Shown one piece after another: positions 30,592 through 39,415 of a DNA stretch of 64,000 bases. Where the stretch lies: NCBI RefSeq assembly GCF_007786455.1, contig NZ_VNJK01000007.1, forward strand, positions 1 through 64,000, read 5' to 3'. The position numbers and the translations under genes are program-made. The notes beneath the pieces were generated by a model, which ran no database searches, was not told the DNA's origin, and saw only the letters and a program-made list of their open reading frames with translations. Within the stretch, counting starts at the first letter, position 1; every line of letters starts with the position of its first letter. Origin of the DNA: Paenibacillus agilis (lineage in GTDB: Bacteria; Bacillota; Bacilli; Paenibacillales; Paenibacillaceae).

Positions 30592-31038
30592 CTAATTCTT
30601 ATTACTTTTCTTTCGTTCTCTTGCTCCATCGATTCCACTTTTAACTTGAGTATTAGCTACTAGTTGATATTTAACATTCAGTAAAGCAGCAATCTGATTA
30701 CGTGTTAGTGCATGCATAGAAAGTCTACGAATCTTTTCGGTATTCGATATTTTTTGATTATTAACAATGTCTACTATATCTTCAAGGGGACCATCTGCAG
30801 CTGGGCCAATGCGATGCAACTGCTCATAAGCAAGAACATCTTTGTACATGTATAACGATTTTTCCTTGATACCATCTAAAATAAATGAAGATGGTAAAGA
30901 TTTAGGAAATGTCTCATCAAACTTGCTACGTTGGTATACCGTTTGTATAGTCATATTCCACCGATGTGCAAGACCGGCCATCGTACAGAGTGGTAAAATC
31001 TCTCCACCCAATAACTTATTAATTTCTTCTTTATTCAA
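30592..31038 (-). CDS. Putative HTH DNA-binding protein
   Basis: 148 aa from TTG 31038, 8 bases after GGGAGG; the GTG 31059 has no binding site. MAGLAHRWNMTIQTVYQRSKFDETFPKSL resembles an excisionase/AlpA-like winged helix, and LTRNQIAALLNVKYQLVANTQ near the C-terminus looks like a second helix-turn-helix. Target unknown. Confidence 0.6.
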   Translation of the reverse strand: MNKEEINKLLGGEILPLCTMAGLAHRWNMTIQTVYQRSKFDETFPKSLPSSFILDGIKEKSLYMYKDVLAYEQLHRIGPAADGPLEDIVDIVNNQKISNTEKIRRLSMHALTRNQIAALLNVKYQLVANTQVKSGIDGARERKKSNKN

Positions 31039-31099
31039 GACAAAGTCCTCCCGTTGCACATCACTAATTAAAATGTTATCTTAAATACACATCATTTCA

Positions 31100-31136
31100 T
31101 GTGGCCATGACGATCTGCACAATCGTCATGGCCATT
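31100..31136. other. Perfect inverted repeat
   Basis: GGCCATGACGAT-CTGCACA-ATCGTCATGGCC, 12-bp arms, followed on the plus strand by ATTACTTTTTT. It may be an operator for the HTH gene or a weak plus-strand terminator. Confidence 0.55.
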
Positions 31137-31160
31137 ACTTTTTTGCTTGCCTTAAATTTA

Positions 31161-31241
31161 TCATTTATCATAATAGGATGCGATCGTAAAGATCTCGCTT
31201 TGCTTAATAATTTGGCATACTTTTTCTATTTTCACAGACAT
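31161..31241 (-). CDS. 26-aa small ORF
   Basis: AAAGGGGGC upstream of ATG 31241. MSVKIEKVCQIIKQSEIFTI then ASYYDK. It follows the Dam gene by 17 bp, so is probably translated from the same mRNA. Function unknown. Confidence 0.45.
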   Translation of the reverse strand: MSVKIEKVCQIIKQSEIFTIASYYDK

Positions 31242-31258
31242 TTTACCGCCCCCTTTAA

Positions 31259-32071
31259 TTATAGATTCATACTTATTTGCCCAACGCGTGCAGCTGCTAA
31301 TGGGTTAATCCAAAGCACCTCTTCGCGAAATGCGCCGGCTTCTGCTTTAACTCTTTTTGTTTCGCGTTTCCAGTGTTTCAATCGTTCATCATATAACGAG
31401 TGTGCATATCCCGAAAGCAACACTGGTCCTAAATGTGCATCCAGCATTTCAAGTAGTTCTTCATGATCTTCTTCCGTCATTTCATACTTGTATATTCGTT
31501 TGTTACGAGTTGAAAGGATGTATGGTGGGTCGCAATAAATCAAACAATCCTTTTGGTTATAGCGCTCCATTAACGCTAACGCAGGCTTATTCTCAATTTG
31601 TACACCTTTTAATCGATCAGCAACTTTGATCAACTTTTCAGGCAAGTCTCTCCACTGTCCTGCAGCCATCTTATTGGGTGATTTATCCGTCTTAATATTA
31701 CTTCTCCAACCAGTCCGATCACTCGTTTTAGCGCCAATAGCTTGCCACGTGCGTACCAGGAAGCGTCTTGCTTTTTCAAATCTGTCATCGGTTGGTTCGT
31801 ATGCTTTGTAATACTCTTCACGAGAATACGGTGTCCAGTAAACTGCGTATGCAAGCTGTTCAGGACTTGTCCTCACAATTTCAAAGAGATTTGTAACATC
31901 ACCATCAAGGTCGTTTACTGTTTCAATAGAAGATCTACGTTTACTAAATAACAGCGCTCCAGATCCGAAATAAGGCTCCAGATAAATCGTATGTTCCGGC
32001 ATATTGCCTAAAATCCAATTAGCCATACTCCACTTCGCTCCTGGATAATGTAAAATGCGTGGAATACTCAT
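31259..32071 (-). CDS. D12-class adenine-N6 DNA methyltransferase (Dam type)
   Basis: 270 aa. Motif I LHYPGAKWSMANWI (PGxK), FxGxG in LEPYFGSGALLFSK, and catalytic DPPY in LIYCDPPYILSTRNKR. No restriction partner is adjacent. Together with the downstream Dcm and the ArdC protein it probably protects the replicon from host restriction. Recognition sequence cannot be read from the protein. Confidence 0.92.
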   Translation of the reverse strand: MSIPRILHYPGAKWSMANWILGNMPEHTIYLEPYFGSGALLFSKRRSSIETVNDLDGDVTNLFEIVRTSPEQLAYAVYWTPYSREEYYKAYEPTDDRFEKARRFLVRTWQAIGAKTSDRTGWRSNIKTDKSPNKMAAGQWRDLPEKLIKVADRLKGVQIENKPALALMERYNQKDCLIYCDPPYILSTRNKRIYKYEMTEEDHEELLEMLDAHLGPVLLSGYAHSLYDERLKHWKRETKRVKAEAGAFREEVLWINPLAAARVGQISMNL

Positions 32072-32112
32072 TTTTATTTCCTGTCCTTTCTATACAACTA
32101 TCCGTTTAGCCA

Positions 32113-33912
32113 TCAATGAACAACAACCGATTCAATCTCTTCTAATGGAGCAATCCACACCTGATTCCATGTCATTTCAAAACCTATGCCTGCCTCAGCA
32201 TGTGCTATAGCAAGTAACACAACATTGCCCATTTCAATTGCTGCGTCTCTAGGAACAGCATTGCCGATATATTCCCTTGCTTTTGCATCCGAACAACCAA
32301 CTAATTGAAAAGGACGACCATCAGGCAAATGAGTCGGGAAACTCTGCAACATTGCTAACTCATAAGTCGTCAACGGCCTGTGCCATGTACCATCTTGAGC
32401 AATGATGATCCAAACTCCTTGTTCATTGTCTGCTGGGATTCGTGGATCAGCGACTGCTGCAGCTGCGGCATGAACATCAGCACTCCCTATAACCGTCTTA
32501 CCTACATGATCCCAGCCCTGAACACCCATCGTATCAGCGCGAGGAGTACTTTTAATCCTTGGATCTGCTAGAAGCTGTGCTCCACTTTGAACATCTGTAA
32601 CACCTGTTACGGTTCCTGCAGGCTCACTCGCATCTTGCATACGAAACTTATCTGTGTAGCGACCTGGACGGTCAGCTATTCTTGGATCACTAATACTACC
32701 TGCAGCCTGCATAATTCGATTAGCTGATCGTATTGTTTTTGCTGTTCTATCCCAATCCTGAACACCGTAGCTATCAGGATGTAATTTGGTGTTTACACGT
32801 GGGTCTGAAATACAAGTAGCTCCTTGGTTCGGTCCAGCAGCACCCGTAACACAAACGGAAGGCTCAGTAACTCTCTGAATTCGGAGTATATTGGTCTTTC
32901 CTTCACCGCTTATGTTTAAGCGCGGGTCTGATATTGCAGTTACACCGTTACTACGACCAGGTCCTGCAGTGCTTGTGACGGCTCTACTTGATTTATTCCA
33001 ATCAGCTACTTCAAACGCTCCACTTCTTGGCTCATGAACAACTCGTAGATTCTGATAATCTACCTTATTCAGGTCGCGCCAATCCCCTCCAGGTGGTATT
33101 AACGATAGACGCATCCATGTTTTCCATTGTAGGCGTGGAAGTCGATGCAACGGGCCGCCTGCAACCATATCACCTGGAGTTGGTAAAGACTCAAGTACAT
33201 CACCGATACTACGAAGTGGCTTACGCTCAGGGTAATAAATCACATTCGGCATCTGTTCTTCATGTCTTGCCATGATTAAAAATCGTACCCTGTTTTGCCC
33301 TAGACCGCCTATTTCGCCCAGATTATGGTCAGCTCTTATACTTACAACGTATCCATATTTCACAAGCAGCTGCTTGATCTGTTTTAATAGTGACTTTCCA
33401 CGAGATGTGATGCGTGGTACGTTTTCAAGCTGTATGACAGCTGGTACGCTTTTTCCGTACTGTTCGCATGCCTCTAATGCCAACTCTAGTCCACTAAGTG
33501 TTAAATAGTTAAGAGCTTGATATTTCTTCGAACTCGCCTTTCCTTGTGGTAATAGTCCACTTAATCCCTTACAGGGAGGAGAAGAAAAAAGATAAGAAGG
33601 AACTTGATAACCAAACGCCTTCCAAATATCCCACGGCGTCATCTCTCGCCAATCATCTGTTGGCTCATGCCCGTGCCAATCTATGTACTGCCAGCGGCGG
33701 AAAAGATCCATTACAACTGCTTTTTGTTCTCCCGTGATAAGATCATGATTTGTACATGCAATCGGATCACTATCGATCGAACACAATAATTTGTATCGAT
33801 ATACATTCCCACCATACTCAACTTGAGATTTTAAAAGTCCAGCGGACCCACCGCCAATACCTCCAAATAGACAAGCTACCGTCTTATAATTGATGTTTTC
33901 TAAGACCTGCAA
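32113..33912 (-). CDS. C5-cytosine DNA methyltransferase with repeated central region
   Basis: 599 aa. N-terminal motif I FGGIGGGSAGL, catalytic PPCKGLSG (Pro-Cys), ENVPR, and QNRVRFLI; C-terminal LTTYELAMLQSFP and EYIGNAVP. The stretch of about 200 residues between, where the target recognition region lies, holds at least four repeats of about 45 residues, each ending (S/A)DPR(L/V/I) and containing W(D/N) and TV/VTG. The gene is 41 bp upstream of dam. Orphan methyltransferase for restriction evasion is the likely role. Confidence 0.9.
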   Translation of the reverse strand: MQVLENINYKTVACLFGGIGGGSAGLLKSQVEYGGNVYRYKLLCSIDSDPIACTNHDLITGEQKAVVMDLFRRWQYIDWHGHEPTDDWREMTPWDIWKAFGYQVPSYLFSSPPCKGLSGLLPQGKASSKKYQALNYLTLSGLELALEACEQYGKSVPAVIQLENVPRITSRGKSLLKQIKQLLVKYGYVVSIRADHNLGEIGGLGQNRVRFLIMARHEEQMPNVIYYPERKPLRSIGDVLESLPTPGDMVAGGPLHRLPRLQWKTWMRLSLIPPGGDWRDLNKVDYQNLRVVHEPRSGAFEVADWNKSSRAVTSTAGPGRSNGVTAISDPRLNISGEGKTNILRIQRVTEPSVCVTGAAGPNQGATCISDPRVNTKLHPDSYGVQDWDRTAKTIRSANRIMQAAGSISDPRIADRPGRYTDKFRMQDASEPAGTVTGVTDVQSGAQLLADPRIKSTPRADTMGVQGWDHVGKTVIGSADVHAAAAAVADPRIPADNEQGVWIIIAQDGTWHRPLTTYELAMLQSFPTHLPDGRPFQLVGCSDAKAREYIGNAVPRDAAIEMGNVVLLAIAHAEAGIGFEMTWNQVWIAPLEEIESVVVH

Positions 33913-33965
33913 GATAATCCCTCCACATTCTTTGCTATATGTGGGCCAAGAGACTCAAAAACCGA

Positions 33966-34157
33966 TTATCTTATCGTTAGCTTATAGTTAGAAGCCTGAC
34001 GCATGATAGCTGGGCTTATTACAATACTCAATCCCTGAATAGCACTATTAAGAGATTCTGCACATAACATAATCATTATATGGTCTGAATCTCTAAGGAA
34101 CGTCCATTGATGTCCCTGCACGGTCATCAAAGGAACAAAATTTTTAACACACATCAT
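33966..34157 (-). CDS. Unknown small protein
   Basis: 63 aa, GAGGTGAC upstream. MTVQGHQWTFLRDSDHIMIM ... AIQGLSIVISPAIMRQASNYKL. Unrecognised. Upstream stretch 34158-34432 holds an AT-rich promoter-like part and an imperfect GCAGCTG/CAGCTGC hairpin at 34286-34322, nothing else. Confidence 0.5.
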   Translation of the reverse strand: MMCVKNFVPLMTVQGHQWTFLRDSDHIMIMLCAESLNSAIQGLSIVISPAIMRQASNYKLTIR

Positions 34158-34432
34158 TTCATGTCACCTCATTTATATAAGCGTCCCTTGGCTTACTTAT
34201 ATTATAACCCTAAAATTTAACTAAGTAAATAAAAAGAGTAATAAGAAAGAGATTAATTTATATTGCTACTATTGATTAAAGACAAAGAAGCAGCTGCATG
34301 GTTACTCCCCCATACAGCTGCTGTTCAAAGAAAAATAAAGCTATGACTGAAAATAAAGACGGATTCTCAAGCTAACGGGCCATAGATTATCAGTTATGAC
34401 AAAATCAATTCTACATAAATTTGTTATATCAT

Positions 34433-34460
34433 AAAAAAGCACCCTCTTTGAGGGCGCTTC
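34433..34460 (-). terminator. Minus-strand terminator
   Basis: AGCGCCCTCAAAGAGGGTGCTTTTTT on the minus strand, 18 bp beyond the stop of 34478-34900. Confidence 0.85.
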
Positions 34461-34477
34461 AATTAAAGGAATTATAT

Positions 34478-34900
34478 CTACTTATTATTCTTTATGAACC
34501 AAAATCTAAATCCTATTTGGTTTGAATTATCGCAATATATGTAATACTTAGGATTTTCATGGCTTCCGGGACTCGTATCAGGATCTATTCTAGAAATATT
34601 AAAATCAAGCGTAACAATATTTCCATTTAACTCAACTTCAAGCTTAAGTGGTAACAACATATTTTGTACCAAAGTATCAATATTAATTAGTGCATCTCGC
34701 AATCTGTAAGTTTCGGTTTTTCCATCAAGATTATTCATGATTTGGAGACGATAATTCCCCTCAATTGCTAAAGAAAAATCATGAAGTAAAAATGGATCAA
34801 TTTGTGATACTACAGTACTCCTATTGGTTTGTAGCTCCCTTTTAACATTAGCTGCGCTAATTTTTGTTGTTTCCTCTGTAACTGATATAAAACTCATCAA
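34478..34900 (-). CDS. Unknown protein
   Basis: 140 aa (ATG 34900 or 34897), AAAAGGGGCG upstream. Beta-rich C-terminal half (LKLEVELNGNIVTLDFNISRIDPDT ... YYIYCDNSNQIGFRFWFI). Single-gene unit with its own terminator. Function unknown. Confidence 0.65.
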   Translation of the reverse strand: MMSFISVTEETTKISAANVKRELQTNRSTVVSQIDPFLLHDFSLAIEGNYRLQIMNNLDGKTETYRLRDALINIDTLVQNMLLPLKLEVELNGNIVTLDFNISRIDPDTSPGSHENPKYYIYCDNSNQIGFRFWFIKNNK

Positions 34901-35010
34901 AATTCGCCCCTTTTCATTTTATTACAATCAATTTAATTATGACAGCTGCTTCTTAAATCATCAAATGTCCTATCAAGATTATCGAATGTAGACTGATCAC
35001 TCTGCTATTA

Positions 35011-35358
35011 TCAAGCAAGACATAACACTTTATCTCCTTCTATACTCATCAATACAGGCATCCCATTATCGTCCATATCGATATATTCTACCGAAGTACC
35101 AATTGTATCAACAATATACTTCTCTCCGCTAAATCTTGATGTTTCTAAGCTATAACCTTGAGGCATGATATACAACTTACCACCATCATCTATAACTCCA
35201 CCATCTGTAGAATCATCCTCACATACTGGTCTTAACATAAAAATAACCAGTACGTCCCCGTCGTCAAAGTAAGATGTCCATTTATACAGTAATACCGTTT
35301 CCTGTAACATCCCCCGTGTTCCACATCCATTGCTAATTTCGTTTTCTTTAATGCTCAC
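35011..35358 (-). CDS. Unknown protein headed by leader B2
   Basis: 115 aa from GTG 35358 (AGAGGAG eleven bases upstream). All-beta composition (VLVIFMLRPVCEDDSTDGG ... KLYIMPQGYSLETSRF ... VEYIDMDDNGMPVLMSIEGDKVLCLA). The B2 leader ends 31 bp upstream. No family recognised. Confidence 0.65.
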   Translation of the reverse strand: MSIKENEISNGCGTRGMLQETVLLYKWTSYFDDGDVLVIFMLRPVCEDDSTDGGVIDDGGKLYIMPQGYSLETSRFSGEKYIVDTIGTSVEYIDMDDNGMPVLMSIEGDKVLCLA

Positions 35359-35388
35359 GATGATTTTCACTCCTCTTAGTATGATGGC

Positions 35389-35625
35389 GGCCGGTGTGCT
35401 TGCCGCTTGGCACATAAGGACTATGTGAGGCTAGTTCCACCAAGGTTCCACCAGGCGCGTTTTCGCGGCGCTGGAACGGTGGAACTCTATTGTCATAAGG
35501 GTAAACTGCAAAGCAGGCAAACCTTTGACAATAGAGTCCTGCATGGTACGCTGGGACAGCTGCGGCAAGGGCCACTCTTTTTAGGCCGACGGCTTAAGCG
35601 AAGCTTAAGCTTCCATATCGAGTAC
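35389..35625 (-). ncRNA. Structured leader RNA, family B copy 2 (B2)
   Basis: About 90% identical to 17231-17455 in the core, with compensatory differences: GCGCGTTTTCGCG in place of GCGCTTAAGCG, and CTTAAGC-GAA-GCTTAAG in place of CTTCAGC-TCG-GCTGAAG. It ends 31 bp before the GTG start of 35011-35358. A terminator (35680-35723) lies just upstream. Confidence 0.65.
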
Positions 35626-35679
35626 ATTAACTTGCCCATGTACTCAGATACCCGTAGTTGAGTAGTTTAAGCGCAGCAA

Positions 35680-35723
35680 AAAAAAGCCCTATGGAACGGC
35701 AGAAGCCAGTCGCTTGGGCTTTT
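35680..35723 (-). terminator. Minus-strand terminator
   Basis: AAAAGCCC ... GGGCTTTTTTTT read on the minus strand, 31 bp beyond the stop of 35754-35969. Confidence 0.75.
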
Positions 35724-35753
35724 AATGGGTGATGAGGATTCGTGCTCATAGGT

Positions 35754-35969
35754 TTAGTTCTTATTTAGGGAGGTAATGGTGTTCATGCGTCGGAATGATG
35801 GAAATGCCTCTTCTCTAAGTACTCCCTGTTCGATCAATTCAATGATTTGATCATTGGATAGTTCTACGAGTCCTTTTCTACAATCGATATCAATACCTGT
35901 CATCTCTTCGAATAGTTCATGATCCATGATGTAATACTCACTTAAACTTTCACTTGTAAATATTCGCAT
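35754..35969 (-). CDS. Unknown small protein
   Basis: 71 aa, GAAAGG upstream. Acidic helical (LFEEMTGIDIDCRKGLVELSNDQIIELIEQGVL). Last gene of a run of small genes reaching up to about 37.9 kb. Confidence 0.65.
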   Translation of the reverse strand: MRIFTSESLSEYYIMDHELFEEMTGIDIDCRKGLVELSNDQIIELIEQGVLREEAFPSFRRMNTITSLNKN

Positions 35970-36010
35970 TGGAGATTAACCTTTCTAACAATATAATATT
36001 CAGACGGTGT

Positions 36011-36181
36011 TCATGAGATTTGTTCTACATACTTGGTTTTGTAGCTAACTTTGTAACCCTCGCGACGGGCTTCTAAAATGAAATTAACACCATACTGAAG
36101 ACGTTCGATCTTGTCCGCTGCATCGATCCGATTTTCTCGGATTGCTGTTTTATATTCCTCATTCAGATATTTATGTTTCAT
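36011..36181 (-). CDS. Unknown small protein
   Basis: 56 aa from ATG 36181, overlapping the stop of the upstream gene by 11 bp; translation is probably coupled. Basic and helical (KHKYLNEEYKTAIRENRIDAADKIERLQYGVNFILEARREG). Confidence 0.6.
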   Translation of the reverse strand: MKHKYLNEEYKTAIRENRIDAADKIERLQYGVNFILEARREGYKVSYKTKYVEQIS

Positions 36182-36752
36182 CACATTTACAATCGTGATA
36201 ATGTTTGTACTCTTCGACAATCAACTCTTTTTCTTCTCTCTGAGATTGTCTACGCTGCTTGTCCTCATAGTTGGTGTCTACCTTCCATGTAATAAAGTCA
36301 AAAGTCGTTCCAGTGGTAGTCCCATGCATATTATGGTGCAGGTGTAATCTACCGTCCATCTTCCATAGATCATAACGAACCTGTCCTAGCACGACCATGA
36401 AACCATTATGTTGCTCTTCGATTTCACCATTGATCTTCCCAACAGTATGACCAGTAAGTTTGGCGAGAAAGTCCACAGCCATTTTTTTGCTCAACTTCTT
36501 AGCGTCAGCTTTCCTCTCAAGATGGACGCACTCTCCAATCTTTTCTTCGTCGATAATACATTCCAATGCTTCTTCCATCTTTATATACGAGATGTTTTTA
36601 TCGTGGCGATCTGGTTCGTATTTGAATGAAGCATACGGTTTCAAACCTTGGAAAGCGAAAACACCATGATGGTTCCCGTCAAGGGCATAGATTGTCCACA
36701 CCCTTCCTTTATAATAAAGTACCTTATCATACAGCACTTCAATATTATCCAT
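36171..36752 (-). CDS. Unknown protein
   Basis: 193 aa with AGGAGGAG upstream. N-terminal beta strands (VLYYKGRVWTIYALDGNHHGVFAFQG); later HHNMHGTTTG; charged C-terminus with CKCD. Not recognised. Confidence 0.7.
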   Translation of the reverse strand: MDNIEVLYDKVLYYKGRVWTIYALDGNHHGVFAFQGLKPYASFKYEPDRHDKNISYIKMEEALECIIDEEKIGECVHLERKADAKKLSKKMAVDFLAKLTGHTVGKINGEIEEQHNGFMVVLGQVRYDLWKMDGRLHLHHNMHGTTTGTTFDFITWKVDTNYEDKQRRQSQREEKELIVEEYKHYHDCKCDET

Positions 36753-36770
36753 ATTAACTCCTCCTATACA

Positions 36771-37016
36771 TTATAATGTGGTGGTAGATGGAGCTTCACG
36801 CATACTGATAATCTCTCTTGCAATAGGAATCAATTCTTCTTCAAAATCTCTTCTCAAGAATCCAACCGGCATCCAGGAAGCATAATAACAATCCGTACAG
36901 AAATTGACCCAAACAATCTCTGCTTCTTCTAATGAAATATCTAGGTCCACTATTTTTAGTTTTTGTTGTAAATCCTTGAGACCTTGAATATCTTCTTCTG
37001 AAAGGAATGAACTCAT
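36771..37016 (-). CDS. Unknown small acidic protein
   Basis: 81 aa, GGAGGTAT upstream. Helical N-terminus (LSEEDIQGLKDLQQKL) followed by WVNFCTDCYYASWMPVGFL, a Cys pair that might bind metal. Not recognised. Confidence 0.65.
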   Translation of the reverse strand: MSSFLSEEDIQGLKDLQQKLKIVDLDISLEEAEIVWVNFCTDCYYASWMPVGFLRRDFEEELIPIAREIISMREAPSTTTL

Positions 37017-37105
37017 CTATATATACCTCCATATTCAATTTTTCTTTATTTTCATTATATCGCAACGACAATGATACAGCTTTGTATCATTTGAACACTT
37101 CCTAT

Positions 37106-37477
37106 TCAGTAAATAGCTTTAAATGCTTTTACTAAATCTTTCGCCATTGAACCTACCAACTCATCATCATTTTTTTCATTAGATGTTATTTCAACCAGTA
37201 GATTAAGTAATAAGTCTCTTGGATCGTACGCAGGCTGAATCTTATTACTTTGTAACTTACCTTCAAAGTATTGATCGTAACTTTTAGCTTCATTTTCGCT
37301 TTTTTTAATAATGATTTTATATCCATCAACTTCTACTATTGGAGTGACTTTAACTGAATGTTTCTCAGTTTCGACCGCGCACCGCTCGACTTCTTCAAGA
37401 ATTTCATGATGCTTACCCACACGAATGGAAACTTCTAAACAGGTATCACGCATTTCTACAAGAAATAATTGTTCCAT
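37106..37477 (-). CDS. Unknown protein
   Basis: 123 aa from ATG 37477 (AGGAGAA upstream). MEQLFLVEMRDTCLEVSIRVGKHHEILEEVERCA then helical, acidic C-terminus. Coupled to the zinc-ribbon peptide upstream (14 bp). Confidence 0.65.
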   Translation of the reverse strand: MEQLFLVEMRDTCLEVSIRVGKHHEILEEVERCAVETEKHSVKVTPIVEVDGYKIIIKKSENEAKSYDQYFEGKLQSNKIQPAYDPRDLLLNLLVEITSNEKNDDELVGSMAKDLVKAFKAIY

Positions 37478-37491
37478 TATACATTCTCCTA

Positions 37492-37662
37492 TCATTTTGA
37501 TAGTAAAGGTATTTTTTCCGTTAGAGTGCTTCCGACAACCTCTTCTTCCCAACTATTTAAACATGCATTGCACAAATTTACTGAAACATCTTGTGTTATT
37601 GGAACCTTAAAAGTCGCTTCCTTTTGGTCACCAGTTGTTAAGCATTCATCGCAACTAACCAC
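37492..37662 (-). CDS. 56-aa zinc-ribbon peptide
   Basis: GTG 37662 with AAGGAGAG upstream. VVSCDECLTTGDQKEATF ... VNLCNACLNSW: two CxxC pairs 27 residues apart, the zinc-ribbon pattern. Single-domain proteins of this kind are common in phages and plasmids; role unknown. Confidence 0.6.
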   Translation of the reverse strand: MVSCDECLTTGDQKEATFKVPITQDVSVNLCNACLNSWEEEVVGSTLTEKIPLLSK

Positions 37663-37699
37663 TAGGCTCTCTCTCCTTTTCTAAGATCGGATGTGTACA

Positions 37700-37885
37700 C
37701 TAAGTATCTTTCAATATCCTAGCTGCGTCAGAAGCGAAAAAATACTCATCCTGCTGAGCTATATATTCATCTGGAATTTGAATACCCCAATATTCTGCAT
37801 ATGAACGCAATGCTCGCATTCCTCCTCCGCGCCCCGGTTTACCAACAATAAATTGATGTTTATCTTCCCTTTTAAGAACATTCAT
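37700..37885 (-). CDS. Small protein with basic N-terminus
   Basis: 61 aa, AGGAGAG upstream. MNVLKREDKHQFIVGKPGRGGGMRALRSYAEYWGI. Unrecognised. Confidence 0.6.
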   Translation of the reverse strand: MNVLKREDKHQFIVGKPGRGGGMRALRSYAEYWGIQIPDEYIAQQDEYFFASDAARILKDT

Positions 37886-37916
37886 TCCCAGTATCTCTCC
37901 TATTTCATTTTAAAAT

Positions 37917-38162
37917 TTAATCAGTCTCTTTGATTTCTTGCTTCAGACTAATACATCGTAAAACAATAACTACACCTATAAATACAATCAAAAATGCGAT
38001 AATTAAAGTATCAATTGAATGTGAATTATCTGTAATTAAAGCACCAATGAATAATACCAAGTATGTTAATAGAATCAAGTCAAACACCTTAATATAAGGA
38101 AAGATAGCATTGATAGCTGTTTCAGAAATATTCCGGTTAAGGATTTTTGATATTTTCTTCAT
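37917..38162 (-). CDS. Two-helix membrane protein
   Basis: 81 aa, AGGAGGAC upstream. Transmembrane segments VFDLILLTYLVLFIGALI and IDTLIIAFLIVFIGVVIVL with a short basic N-terminus. Function unknown. Confidence 0.65.
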   Translation of the reverse strand: MKKISKILNRNISETAINAIFPYIKVFDLILLTYLVLFIGALITDNSHSIDTLIIAFLIVFIGVVIVLRCISLKQEIKETD

Positions 38163-38248
38163 AAAGATTAGTCCTCCTCAAAATAGTTCTTGTGAGCAAA
38201 GAGTTCCACATATTTAGTGATACATTTGACTTTTTTTGCAAGTACTCA

Positions 38249-38800
38249 TTATTCATAATCCATAGAAAACATCCTTATACGAATCCCATGAATATTTTTA
38301 AGCTCATAATATATAATGCTTTTCTTCGTTTTTTGATCCCAGTACGAAACAAATGTAAAGGTCATTTTGGGAATCATATACTCAAGCACAATTTCACTGT
38401 TCTCTACAGATTTATCGATTATGACGTGAACCTTGTTAGTTTTAATAATATCTCCGGTAACACATTTGAATTCGACTTCAAGGCTACCATCATGATTAGA
38501 CTGAACAGATATAGGTCGTACAATGAATTTCTCAAGAACAGTACTATTGTCAATTCTCATTAGTTTACTTCCTAGCCATAACTTGAACATTTCAATTTTG
38601 GCTCTTCGGCTCAATTTCAGTCTGTTTGAATTATCTTTCAAGTAAGAGAGAAAAGAGTCTCTTTTTTCAGCTCTTACGATGCTGAAAAAACCTGCTTGGA
38701 TATCGAGATCAAAGTATTCTTGTGCTTCATCAACATTCTTATGAGAAAGCAGCTCCAAATATCGAGGATTCGCTAGGTCACTCCATTGAATAATCTCCAT
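38249..38800 (-). CDS. Unknown protein coupled to an AbrB-type regulator
   Basis: 183 aa from ATG 38800 with GGGGGC upstream, 35 bp after the AbrB-type gene. No transmembrane segment. Contains ARYLELLSHKN-like helix, DLDIQAGFFSIVRAEKRDSF and a beta-rich C-terminus. Not recognised. Confidence 0.65.
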   Translation of the reverse strand: MEIIQWSDLANPRYLELLSHKNVDEAQEYFDLDIQAGFFSIVRAEKRDSFLSYLKDNSNRLKLSRRAKIEMFKLWLGSKLMRIDNSTVLEKFIVRPISVQSNHDGSLEVEFKCVTGDIIKTNKVHVIIDKSVENSEIVLEYMIPKMTFTFVSYWDQKTKKSIIYYELKNIHGIRIRMFSMDYE

Positions 38801-38835
38801 AATGCCCCCTTGCACCCTGATCGTATAGATTACTT

Positions 38836-39402
38836 TCAAGCTTTAGGAAAAACACTGTTTTCACTAAAAAATTGTCGAAGCCGTTTTTTTCCTAATTCTG
38901 TTTTAAATAAGCTAGCAAAGTCTTCAAGTAATACGGTAGATGGCTGTTGGTAATATTGGGGGGCTAAAACACTTTTAGGTGCATAATAGACTATGTACAA
39001 TAGTAAAAAAATATCTTCTGCATACCATAGGGCTTCATAGGAATAGTTCTTGCTTTGTAGCTTGAATGTTGGATATTCAGTGTCAGTGAATTGCGTAGTA
39101 ACTGTCATACCAACTTTATACTTTCCGAACCTATTGTGACTAATAATATCCCAAACAGAAGCATCCGATACTATTTTGCCATTCTCACAAATAAAACAAT
39201 CTCCTTCGTTATAGAAAGTACGGGTACCCTCACAAAAAGGACAGTTTTTTTCATGTATTACTTTTCGATATTCGATTTCACTAGTTTCTTGATTTACTGC
39301 TAGTTCTACCAAGTCCCCAGGAACTAAGCCAAGACGTGCACGCTCATCTTTTGGCAGCGTAAATTGCAATTGCCCTTTTTCAGTTAATTTTGCTCGTAAC
39401 AT
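38836..39402 (-). CDS. AbrB-type regulator with zinc-binding extension
   Basis: 188 aa, GGAGG upstream. The first 45 residues form an AbrB/MazE fold (LTEKGQLQFTLPKDERARLGLVPGDLVEL). Then CPFCEGTRTFYNEGDCFICENG, a likely zinc site, and an unrecognised C-terminal domain. Longer than normal AbrB proteins. An inverted repeat upstream (39416-39471) is a likely operator. Confidence 0.75.
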   Translation of the reverse strand: MLRAKLTEKGQLQFTLPKDERARLGLVPGDLVELAVNQETSEIEYRKVIHEKNCPFCEGTRTFYNEGDCFICENGKIVSDASVWDIISHNRFGKYKVGMTVTTQFTDTEYPTFKLQSKNYSYEALWYAEDIFLLLYIVYYAPKSVLAPQYYQQPSTVLLEDFASLFKTELGKKRLRQFFSENSVFPKA

Positions 39403-39415
39403 AGATAAACCTCCA

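Noticed and set aside
35359..35575. Protein similar to the 17188-17418 extension
   Set aside because: It is leader B2 read in frame, with no binding site.
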